NCBI GenBank assembly: GCA_020440745.1
Contig: JAGRNM010000117.1
Location: 1-5,168, forward strand
Direction of reading: 5' to 3'
Length of the DNA: 5,168 bases
DNA from: Deltaproteobacteria bacterium
GTDB lineage: Bacteria; UBA10199; DSSB01
Below are positions 1 through 5,168 of the stretch, piece by piece. The number at the start of each line of letters is the position of its first letter. The first letter of the stretch is position 1. Under the pieces are notes generated by a model. It was not told where the DNA came from, ran no database searches, and saw only the letters and a list, made by a program, of their open reading frames with translations. The translations under genes were made by a program, and so were the position numbers.

Positions 1-65
1 AAGTCTTCTAAGCTAGCCAAGATATCGTCGTTTTCATTAGTCTCTATAGTCTTGTCATTCTCCAT
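1..65 (-). CDS. 5' fragment of a gene overlapping sctQ, probably a second SctQ/FliN-type C-ring piece
   Basis: Only the first 21 codons are in the window. The frame opens with ATG at 65-63 and stays open to the edge. An in-frame TAG lies two codons upstream (74-72), so this ATG is the first possible start. The peptide begins MENDKTIETNEND, then DILASLED, and is strongly acidic. It lies 11 bases inside the end of sctQ, in the +1 frame, with no convincing Shine-Dalgarno, so translation is probably coupled to termination of sctQ. SctQ here carries only one SpoA domain, and the second (FliN-like) SpoA domain of the family is missing from it. That missing domain is what one would expect next, as in split HrcQA/HrcQB or FliM/FliN pairs. 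The identity is inferred from position and the acidic FliN-like leader; no SpoA sequence is visible. The alternative is a frameshift that breaks a single full-length sctQ. Confidence 0.5.
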   Translation of the reverse strand, partial: MENDKTIETNENDDILASLED

Positions 66-969
66 CGTATGCTAAAATTTTAAGGCTAAACGTGGTACCA
101 GAGTCGAGGACCTCTGTAAGTAAGCCTTCTGATAAGTTTTCTCCCACCCTTAAAAGGGCTTTGCCTGTCAAACCATGAGCTGTAAGCTGGGCATCACTGT
201 GATCAAAAAGAATCACATCTCCCACCTCTAAGGCCTGCTGTTCCTCTGGACTTAAACTGACACGGCCGATTTCTGGCCATACCGAGGTTTTAAGGTGAGC
301 TACTCTAGGTAAAGTAGCCTCTAAGGAGCTTAAGTCTTGAGGCTCCTCGTCCCAAGAAGAGTCTGTTAATAAAAGACCCTCTAAAATAGGATGGGGTAAA
401 TAGATCCAAGCATAGGCCGCCTGACCTTCCATGCCCAGTAAAAAACTAAAGACACACCCAGAGGCGTCTTTTTGATCCCGGGCAAAACCTTCTTCATAAA
501 GACCCCAATGTTGTAGTTCCCAGTTGAGTTTATCCTTTAAAGACTCCTTAGCCCAATGAAGACTTTTTAAGAGCCAAAATTCTAATAAGCCTTTTTCTAA
601 GTCGCTTGGTTTTTCCCTAACAACTGGAACAGTCTCTCCTAAAATCGAAGACAAGAGAGGGGGAACCAAAGATCTGTCTATACGAATCCAAAAGAACTCA
701 TTCTCGCCTCGACGGACCTGGGCCATCAAACTTTGGCCAGCGCTTTCTTGTAAAAAGGAGTGCAAAGATCGTTCTTTTACGCCCTGACTTTTGACACTTA
801 AGGGTTTACCTAAGATCTGATAAAAGGACTTTTGTAAGTGTTCTAGAGGACCATCGGCAAAAAGCCAAGGGTAACGAAGACGCAAGGCACGCTCTAACTC
901 TAAGTACTCTCGACTTAGTTTAGGAATTTTGGATAAATCCAGAGGCTTCACTAAAGGTTTCTTGGTCAA
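55..969 (-). CDS. sctQ: SctQ, T3SS cytoplasmic-ring (sorting platform) protein, apparently with one SpoA domain
   Basis: A 304-residue protein of the SctQ/YscQ/FliM-FliN family, which forms the cytoplasmic pods that recruit chaperone-substrate complexes and bind SctL. Residues 1-215 form an N-terminal region with a FliM/SctQ-like stretch near 100-137 (LVPPLLSSILGE, then DLEKGLLEFWLLKSL). Residues 221-300 read as a SpoA domain, with IGRVSLSPEEQQ followed by LEVGDVILFD. The protein ends immediately after that domain. From memory, chlamydial CdsQ is longer, about 370 residues with two SpoA domains, so the C-terminal half seems to be encoded by the overlapping next gene. The start is TTG at 969-967: an in-frame TAA at 978-976 prevents extension, and TAAGGA lies just 3 bases before it. 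A GTG at codon 7 is the alternative. The gene follows sctP after 63 bases. The family call is good; a split versus a frameshifted gene is open. Confidence 0.85.
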   Translation of the reverse strand: MTKKPLVKPLDLSKIPKLSREYLELERALRLRYPWLFADGPLEHLQKSFYQILGKPLSVKSQGVKERSLHSFLQESAGQSLMAQVRRGENEFFWIRIDRSLVPPLLSSILGETVPVVREKPSDLEKGLLEFWLLKSLHWAKESLKDKLNWELQHWGLYEEGFARDQKDASGCVFSFLLGMEGQAAYAWIYLPHPILEGLLLTDSSWDEEPQDLSSLEATLPRVAHLKTSVWPEIGRVSLSPEEQQALEVGDVILFDHSDAQLTAHGLTGKALLRVGENLSEGLLTEVLDSGTTFSLKILAYDGE

Positions 970-972
970 TTT

Positions 973-978
973 TCCTTA
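973..978 (-). promoter_or_regulatory. Probable ribosome binding site deciding the TTG start of sctQ
   Basis: TAAGGA on the minus strand lies 3 bases before the TTG codon at 969-967. The spacing is short, but this is one of only two recognisable Shine-Dalgarno sequences in the window. The TAA stop of this frame overlaps it, so no longer start exists. It supports TTG over the GTG at codon 7, which would lie about 21 bases away. Confidence 0.45.
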
Positions 979-1032
979 AATACCCTTTGAGGTTTTACTT
1001 AAAATTAATAGGCAAGACGCCGACTGATAGTA

Positions 1033-1932
1033 CTAAGTACGGAAAACTTCAATATCACGCAAGTGAATCTTGGAGTTTTTTCCCAATTCTTCTGCCATCT
1101 TCTCCCTTTCTGATTTTAGTAAGGAAAAAAGACTTTCATTATTAGCTCTAAACTCTACCACCACCTCGCCGGAGGGAGTTTGGGTTACTTTAAGACTTAA
1201 ACCACGAAAAAATTCATCATTTTTAAATTTAATGTCCATGGAGATCTCTTTGCCCAACTCCTTAGACTTAATAGCCACTACAACACTATTAATCAGTTGG
1301 TTTAAGATTTCCTTGGGTAGCTCTTTAGGACCTTGGGCAACTTGACTAGCTTCCACAGCCTGCATGGCTTTTTGAAAAGGACTTAAAGGAGGAGCCGCAA
1401 TCACTTCAGCCTGTCCCTTCTTGAGCCCAGCCTTGACCTCGGATAAGATTTCTTTATTTTGAATTTCTTGACCTCGGTGCTGACCTTGATCTTGGGACTG
1501 TCCCTGGCTTTGACTATCCCGATTTAAACTTTTCTTACTGGCTAAACGATGGGAAGACTCTCCCCCTCTCGAAGAAGTACGCGAAGTCTCCTTAGAGGAG
1601 TCCTTATCTTTGACTTCCTGATTATCGTCTCGGTCCCGACTGGAAGAAGAATCACGGTCGGAAGAATTTTCCTCTCGCAAAGTAACCCTAGAGTCTAATA
1701 GTCCAGCACTCGCCTGAGCTGGTAAAGAATTGGTCTGAGGCTGATTGAGTTTGTTGAGCATGTCCTCAAAGCTAGAAGGAGCTTTGTTACCTTGCTGAAC
1801 CGATGGTTGCTGCTGAGCTCCCATTTGAGTGCTTTTTTGTGCACTCCGTGCTTGCACTTTGGTGTTAGCAGCTCGTTGGGCCTGACGGGCTGCTTCGGCT
1901 CGCTGGTAATCAGAACGATTGACTTCACTCAT
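1033..1932 (-). CDS. sctP: SctP, FliK-like needle-length / substrate-specificity switch protein
   Basis: A 299-residue protein with the layout of SctP/FliK regulators: an unstructured N-terminal part followed by a compact C-terminal domain. Residues 1-50 are rich in Ala, Gln and Arg. A short hydrophobic motif, SSFEDMLNKL, sits at 53-62. Residues about 88-157 are low complexity, first Ser/Asp/Arg/Lys and then Gln/Ser/Gly (QSQGQSQDQGQ). Residues about 205-299 form the only folded-looking part: amphipathic helix, then strands with LSLKVTQTPSGEVVVEF, then a helix with LLKSEREKMAEELG. This pattern is typical of FliK C-terminal and T3S4 domains. Family knowledge: the N-terminal ruler measures needle or hook length, and the C-terminal domain acts on SctU to switch from early to late substrates. 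The location between sctO and sctQ is the classical sctP slot. The call rests on position, length, composition and the C-terminal pattern, because sequence conservation is low in this family. The ATG start has a good Shine-Dalgarno. Confidence 0.75.
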   Translation of the reverse strand: MSEVNRSDYQRAEAARQAQRAANTKVQARSAQKSTQMGAQQQPSVQQGNKAPSSFEDMLNKLNQPQTNSLPAQASAGLLDSRVTLREENSSDRDSSSSRDRDDNQEVKDKDSSKETSRTSSRGGESSHRLASKKSLNRDSQSQGQSQDQGQHRGQEIQNKEILSEVKAGLKKGQAEVIAAPPLSPFQKAMQAVEASQVAQGPKELPKEILNQLINSVVVAIKSKELGKEISMDIKFKNDEFFRGLSLKVTQTPSGEVVVEFRANNESLFSLLKSEREKMAEELGKNSKIHLRDIEVFRT

Positions 1933-1938
1933 AATAAA

Positions 1939-1943
1939 TCCTT
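1939..1943 (-). promoter_or_regulatory. Ribosome binding site of sctP
   Basis: AAGGA on the minus strand lies 6 bases before the ATG at 1932-1930. It is the clearest Shine-Dalgarno sequence in the window and confirms the sctP start. It lies in the 43-base gap after the sctO stop, which otherwise shows only A/T-rich sequence. Confidence 0.6.
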
Positions 1944-1975
1944 TTTCAAAAACAAGTTAAAGAGCTAAAAAGTTT

Positions 1976-2479
1976 TTAAAAGCCTCGACGTTTTTTCACT
2001 TCGTGCAAGACATTGCCAAGTTCGTTCATTTCTTTGGCTTCGGCCTTTTCTCGTTCTTGAGCTAGTTTTTTCTTCCAAAGCTCCTTGTGTTTTTCCATCA
2101 CTTGAAGCTGGCGACAGGCTTCTATATAATCCGAACGGCAACGGCTTACCCGTGCTTCAGCCCTTTTGACTTCGTCTTGCTGGATTTCAATTTCTTTGTC
2201 TTTTTCTTCTTCTTCTTCGTTAAGTCGCTGGATAAAAGCTAAATGCTTTTTACTCTCTAAAATGGAGTTTTCTCCTGCAAACATCTTGTTGGCCATGTCC
2301 TGTCTTGCTTCTTCTTTTTTCCTAATTAGAGCCTGTTTTTCTTCTTCTAGTTTTTTAAGCTGCTTTTTTTCGTCTTCTAAGGCCTTAAAAGATCTAGCTA
2401 ATTCTATCTCCGCCTGTTTTTTGTTACGCTCTCTAACTGTGAGCATAACCTTAAGACGGTATGTATCTTTTTTAGGCAT
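1976..2479 (-). CDS. sctO: SctO, FliJ-like coiled-coil stalk protein
   Basis: A 167-residue, highly charged, almost entirely helical protein. Residues about 12-150 are heptad-like Lys/Glu/Leu/Arg sequence without prolines (for example LEDEKKQLKKLEEEKQ and RLNEEEEEKDKEIEIQQDEV), and the end is basic (KKRRGF). This is the form of SctO/YscO/CdsO and flagellar FliJ: a two-helix antiparallel coiled coil that inserts into the centre of the SctN hexamer, contacts the SctV export gate and helps recycle chaperones. The gene lies directly downstream of the ATPase, the usual sctO/fliJ position. Function is assigned from location and coiled-coil form, since the family has little sequence conservation. 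The start chosen is ATG at 2479-2477. TTG at 2485-2483 would add only Met-Pro and is less likely. An in-frame stop at 2491-2489 rules out longer versions. No Shine-Dalgarno is visible. Confidence 0.85.
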   Translation of the reverse strand: MPKKDTYRLKVMLTVRERNKKQAEIELARSFKALEDEKKQLKKLEEEKQALIRKKEEARQDMANKMFAGENSILESKKHLAFIQRLNEEEEEKDKEIEIQQDEVKRAEARVSRCRSDYIEACRQLQVMEKHKELWKKKLAQEREKAEAKEMNELGNVLHEVKKRRGF

Positions 2480-2483
2480 GGGC

Positions 2484-2519
2484 AAAAATTAAGCTTTGAC
2501 GCGCCTTTTTAAAAGCTTA
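2484..2519 (-). terminator. Weak hairpin plus T-run between sctN and sctO, possible attenuator
   Basis: In the 51-base gap after the sctN stop, 2519-2512 (TAAGCTTT on the minus strand) can pair with 2497-2490 (AAAGCTTA), giving a perfect 8-bp stem with a 14-base loop. The stem is followed by ATTTTT (2489-2484). The arrangement resembles an intrinsic terminator, but the stem has only two G-C pairs and the loop is long, so it would be weak. It ends 5 bases before the sctO ATG, so it could instead affect sctO translation or mRNA processing. It may also be a chance feature of A/T-rich sequence. Confidence 0.2.
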
Positions 2520-2530
2520 TCGGCTTTTAC

Positions 2531-3898
2531 CTAGTCAAAAATTGCTTTTAGCTCCTCAACGCTCTCTTGTAAGGGGACTTTTTTGTCCACTGGCTGTTTG
2601 AGAAATTGGTTAACTTCTTCAATCTTTTCAATAGCATAGTCGATCTTAGGATCGCTACCTTGCTCATAGGCACCTATTAAAATCAGGTCCCTTTCTTTTT
2701 CATAATTGGCAGCTACTTCTCTTAATTTACTAGCAGCACGCTGGTGATCCTTATCCACAATACCGGTCATAACACGACTGACACTTTCGGCAATGTCTAC
2801 AGCCGGATAGTGCCCTCGAGCTGCTAGGGCTCTGGAAAGAATAATATGACCATCCAAAATAGAACGCACTTCATCGGCAACCGGCTCAGTCATGTCATCC
2901 CCTTCTACTAAAACAGTATAAAAGGCGGTGATCGAGCCAGTGGCTGAATTACCACTACGTTCTAAGAGCTTAGGTAAAGTAGAAAAAACAGAAGGTGTAA
3001 AACCCTGTCTGGCTGGCGGTTCTCCAACCGCAAGTCCAATCTCTCTTAGGGCACGGGCAAAACGAGTTACTGAGTCCATCATCAGCATGACTTTTTTACC
3101 CTGGTCACGAAAATACTCAGCCACCGCTGTGGCCACATAAGCCGCTTTTGCCCTGACTAAAGAAGGTTGGTCTGAAGTGGAAACAACCACCACAGAACGT
3201 CTTAATCCTTCTTCTCCCAAGTCCTTTTCTAAAAAATCCCTAAGTTCGCGACCACGCTCACCCACTAGACAAATCACATTAATCTCCGCCTCACAATTGC
3301 GGGCCAACATGCCCATGGTGGTGGACTTACCCACACCAGCAGCAGCAAAGATACCAATCCTTTGTCCTTCTCCAACTGTCAAGATAGTGTCGATAGATTT
3401 AATCCCAACGCTGATGGGTCTTGTAATACGTTGGCGTTTTAAAGGGTCTGGGGGAGAAGCCATGACAGGATATTCTTCTTCACAGTCCACTAAAGGACCG
3501 TGAATATCTTCGTCCATAGGGTCTCCCAAACCATCTAAGACTCTGCCTAAAAGACCTGGCCCTACCCTTACACTTAAACAATTGCCAGTAGGTACCACCT
3601 CATTGCCAGGTCCAATACCAGCCAGTTCCCCTAAGGGCATTAGCAAAACATCTTTGTCTTGAAAACTGACTACCTCTGCCTTAATCGGCTGACTACTATG
3701 AAAAGGATAAATATAACAAAGTTCCCCCACCCTCACTCCAGGCACTACTGCCTTAACTACCAAGCCCATCAACTCTTTAACTTTTCCTTTAATACGATAA
3801 GTATTTAAAGAAGCTACTTCTCTATAGTAGCGATTTAAATCAAGTGCTGGCAGTTCAAAGTCAGCAAAAAATTCTTCTTTTGTTACAGTCTGTGTCAT
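2531..3898 (-). CDS. sctN: SctN, T3SS export ATPase
   Basis: A 455-residue ATPase of the SctN/FliI family, related to the F1 beta subunit. It hydrolyses ATP at the base of the export gate to release chaperones and unfold substrates. Residues about 30-107 are the N-terminal beta-barrel domain, with VVKAVVPGVRVGELC. The catalytic domain has the Walker A loop AAAGVGKST (185-193), the GERGRE motif with the likely catalytic Glu214, and Walker B VMLMMDSVTR (270-279, Asp275). It also has GEPPARQGFTPSVFSTLP (292-309) and EGDDMTEPVADEVRSILDGH (332-351). The C-terminal helical domain has GAYEQGSDPKIDYAI. All motifs are intact and the length is normal. The sequence resembles chlamydial CdsN in many segments; ARGHYPAVD and LILIGAY are also common in FliI. 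The ATG lies 11 bases after the sctL stop. No Shine-Dalgarno is visible (only AATAAAG directly before ATG), so coupling to sctL is likely. Confidence 0.97.
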   Translation of the reverse strand: MTQTVTKEEFFADFELPALDLNRYYREVASLNTYRIKGKVKELMGLVVKAVVPGVRVGELCYIYPFHSSQPIKAEVVSFQDKDVLLMPLGELAGIGPGNEVVPTGNCLSVRVGPGLLGRVLDGLGDPMDEDIHGPLVDCEEEYPVMASPPDPLKRQRITRPISVGIKSIDTILTVGEGQRIGIFAAAGVGKSTTMGMLARNCEAEINVICLVGERGRELRDFLEKDLGEEGLRRSVVVVSTSDQPSLVRAKAAYVATAVAEYFRDQGKKVMLMMDSVTRFARALREIGLAVGEPPARQGFTPSVFSTLPKLLERSGNSATGSITAFYTVLVEGDDMTEPVADEVRSILDGHIILSRALAARGHYPAVDIAESVSRVMTGIVDKDHQRAASKLREVAANYEKERDLILIGAYEQGSDPKIDYAIEKIEEVNQFLKQPVDKKVPLQESVEELKAIFD

Positions 3899-3909
3899 CT
3901 TTATTAAAC

Positions 3910-4596
3910 TTATTTTAAACCTAAGGCCTTTTTAATAGCTCCCAATTGGGTCTCTAACTGAGCATCAATGGCGCCTATTTCGGTTTCTACTAAACAACCA
4001 TGGGGTTTAATCTGGTCGTCTTGACGAACACTCAAAGTACGAACATCCTCACAAGCCTGTAAAAGCTCTGGCTCCTTGGCTTTGACTAGTTCATAGTCTT
4101 CGGGATTAACCCTAACAATGACTTTTTCCCCCACCGCATCACTTAGAGCTAAACGAATGATATTAAGCACCGCAGTATCGTCTTCTCTAAATTCACGATC
4201 AATAATCTTACGGGCAATCTCAAAAACTAAACGCAATATTTCTTTTTCGTTGTCAGCAAAAAGCTTGGAACGCAATTCTTTAACTCTAACTAGCATCTCC
4301 ATCGCATTAGCTAGGCCTTCCTGACGACCCGCTTCAAAGCCCTCTTGACGAGCCTGCTCTCGTTCAGACTCTACTTGTCCCAAAAGTTCTTCTGCTTCTT
4401 GACGAACCTTTAAAGCTTGAGCCTTAGCTTCTTCCAAAATTGCCTGAGCCTGATCCTGTGACTCTAAAAAAGCACGGTCTAAGACACCCCCGGTGGTATG
4501 AACTAGAGTTCTTAAACCCACACTAATGGGTGCCTTTAGCCTTTCTCCCAAGTCCAGCTTACTTTTAACCTCAACATCTTTAAGAATCTTAGCCAT
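3910..4596 (-). CDS. sctL: SctL, FliH-like stator protein and ATPase regulator
   Basis: A 228-residue SctL/YscL/FliH family protein. Family role: dimers bind the N-terminus of the SctN ATPase, keep it regulated, and form the spokes linking the ATPase to SctQ. Residues 1-45 are a variable N-terminal segment. Residues about 46-95 are an Ala/Glu/Gln-rich helix ending in GFEAGRQEG (86-94), two overlapping GxxxG steps like the glycine repeat of FliH. Residues about 100-140 continue as a helix (LRLVFEIARKIIDREF). The C-terminal domain (about 140-225) has VIVRVNPEDYELV and the hallmark GCLVETEIGAIDAQLETQL (200-218), close to the C-terminal signature of FliH and SctL. It sits directly upstream of sctN, as expected. 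The ATG lies 8 bases after the previous stop with only A/T-rich sequence before it and no Shine-Dalgarno, so translational coupling is likely. Confidence 0.93.
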   Translation of the reverse strand: MAKILKDVEVKSKLDLGERLKAPISVGLRTLVHTTGGVLDRAFLESQDQAQAILEEAKAQALKVRQEAEELLGQVESEREQARQEGFEAGRQEGLANAMEMLVRVKELRSKLFADNEKEILRLVFEIARKIIDREFREDDTAVLNIIRLALSDAVGEKVIVRVNPEDYELVKAKEPELLQACEDVRTLSVRQDDQIKPHGCLVETEIGAIDAQLETQLGAIKKALGLK

Positions 4597-4604
4597 AAAA
4601 ATTT

Positions 4605-5168
4605 TTATGCTCTAGAAGGACGACGAAAAAGTTTATGATAACTTTTTGTCAGGCGCTTTCTAGTATTTTCAACCCTTTCTTGGTTTGCTTCTAGACTATG
4701 GGCATTTAATAAACGCCTCAATACTAAACCCAAAGCTTTGGGCAATTTATAAACAAAATACTCCCCTAAACTTCTTTGTCCTTTAGCAAAACTCCTTGCC
4801 AAAAGGGAAAGCCCAATTTGACCCACTACCTCTTCGGGCTTCATTTTTTCCATATCTAATCTTAACAAATGTAACTGGGCTTGACGCTGGTCTTCGGCAG
4901 TATAGACGGGGGCTTTTTTAAGGCGCTTTCTTAATTCCTTGGCATCCTCAAGACTTAGACGGTTGAGTAAGGCTTTCAAACTAGGACGATTAATCTGTCC
5001 AAAAGCCAGGATCATCTCCTCTAAGCCGACCTCCCTAAAATACTTATCCATCTCTTGGAGACTCAACTTACTAAGTTTTTTATAAAGAGGAATATTTTCT
5101 AAGGCCTTCTGATTGGTGCTAGGAAATTTAGACTCCGCCAAAGCTAAGACTAAGGGGGGAACCCAAGT
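4605..5168 (-). CDS. FliG-like protein in the SctK position, 5' end outside the window
   Basis: 187 residues are visible and the frame is open through base 5168. A TTG at 5141-5139 could serve as start, but no Shine-Dalgarno precedes it, and the codons upstream (TWVPPLVLA) continue a plausible helix, so the true start is probably beyond the edge. Counting from that TTG, residues about 20-105 (bases 5084-4827) resemble the C-terminal armadillo-like domain of FliG. KLSLQEMDKYFREVGLEEM lines up with the KLDDRSIQ..LREVD region, LKALLNRLSLEDAKELRKRL with LREKFLRNMSQRAADILRDDL, and YTAEDQRQAQ with the stretch after GPV. The 27 bases upstream plus residues 1-17 also fit the preceding FliG helix pair. 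Residues 110-178 are a helical, strongly basic tail not expected in FliG. Ysc-type operons carry sctK here, upstream of sctL. An adaptor between the membrane ring and SctQ is the inferred role. It could be a full FliG-like protein, the end of a ring-protein fusion, or a divergent SctK. Confidence 0.75.
   Translation of the reverse strand, partial: TWVPPLVLALAESKFPSTNQKALENIPLYKKLSKLSLQEMDKYFREVGLEEMILAFGQINRPSLKALLNRLSLEDAKELRKRLKKAPVYTAEDQRQAQLHLLRLDMEKMKPEEVVGQIGLSLLARSFAKGQRSLGEYFVYKLPKALGLVLRRLLNAHSLEANQERVENTRKRLTKSYHKLFRRPSRA

Noticed and set aside
42..59. Second ATG at 59-57, close to the sctQ stop
   Set aside because: It encodes only four residues (MTRL) before TAG; the ATG at 65 opens the long frame.
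970..1032. Possible promoter in the 63-base sctP-sctQ gap
   Set aside because: A TTGCC-like box and a TATTTA box occur, but their spacing is far from 17 bases; no supported promoter.
1070..1345. Plus-strand open frame of 91 codons opposite sctP
   Set aside because: It is antisense to the conserved C-terminal domain of SctP, has a Ser/Leu-rich composition typical of a reverse-frame shadow, and has no family resemblance.
1695..1928. Minus-strand open frame of 77 codons inside sctP in another frame
   Set aside because: It lies wholly within the low-complexity N-terminal coding region of sctP, with no Shine-Dalgarno and no recognisable motif.
2480..2485. TTG at 2485 as the start of sctO
   Set aside because: It adds only Met-Pro ahead of an ATG two codons later, has no Shine-Dalgarno, and overlaps the T-run of the hairpin; ATG at 2479 is preferred.
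2166..2492. Plus-strand open frame of 108 codons opposite sctO
   Set aside because: Its Ser/Phe/Leu-rich peptide is the complement of Lys/Glu coiled-coil codons, which mimics a membrane or secreted protein.
2928..3503. Two plus-strand open frames (70 and 108 codons) opposite sctN
   Set aside because: Both are antisense to the most conserved ATPase motifs, so the coding strand is beyond doubt.
4118..4324. Plus-strand open frame of 68 codons opposite sctL
   Set aside because: It is a shadow of the helical region of SctL without a start signal or known family.
1..5168. Mobile elements, CRISPR arrays, tRNA or rRNA genes
   Set aside because: No terminal inverted repeats, regular direct repeats, transposase motifs or RNA gene signatures were seen; coding genes fill the window.

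Overview
This window is one uninterrupted minus-strand gene cluster for the cytoplasmic sorting platform and export ATPase of a type III secretion system (T3SS). In transcription order (right to left) it reads: a FliG-like protein whose 5' end is cut by the window edge, SctL (FliH-type stator), SctN (ATPase), SctO (FliJ-type stalk), SctP (FliK-type length regulator), SctQ (FliM/FliN-type C-ring protein) and the first 21 codons of an overlapping gene that probably encodes a second SctQ/FliN-type piece. Gaps run from 8 to 63 bases, one junction overlaps by 11 bases, and no promoter is visible inside the window. All seven genes are probably co-transcribed from beyond base 5168. No stretch longer than 63 bases lacks a gene.

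The organism is not identifiable with certainty. Base composition is moderately AT-rich (a few lines counted by eye gave about 37-48% GC). Shine-Dalgarno sequences are weak or missing before several genes, and at least one gene appears to start with TTG. From memory, the ATPase reads much like the chlamydial CdsN group: the VVKAVVPGVRVGELC and YFRDQGKKVMLMMDSVTRFA stretches, and a C-terminus with GSDPKIDYAIEKIEEVNQFL. The order sctN-sctO-sctP-sctQ also matches the chlamydial block cdsN-cdsO-cdsP-cdsQ. A relative of the Planctomycetes-Verrucomicrobia-Chlamydiae group (including Lentisphaerae) is the best guess, but deltaproteobacterial or other T3SS carriers cannot be excluded.

By established T3SS biology, SctQ forms the pods of the sorting platform below the membrane rings. 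SctL spokes join the pods to the SctN hexamer, SctO sits in the ATPase central channel and contacts the export gate, and SctP measures the needle and switches substrate class. The first gene occupies the place where ysc-type operons carry sctK, yet its sequence looks like the C-terminal armadillo-type domain of the flagellar switch protein FliG. With it, the cluster is collinear with flagellar fliG-fliH-fliI-fliJ-fliK-fliM-fliN. That suggests either a flagellum-like adaptor retained in an injectisome or a divergent flagellar-type export module. This, and the apparently split SctQ, are the main points for follow-up.
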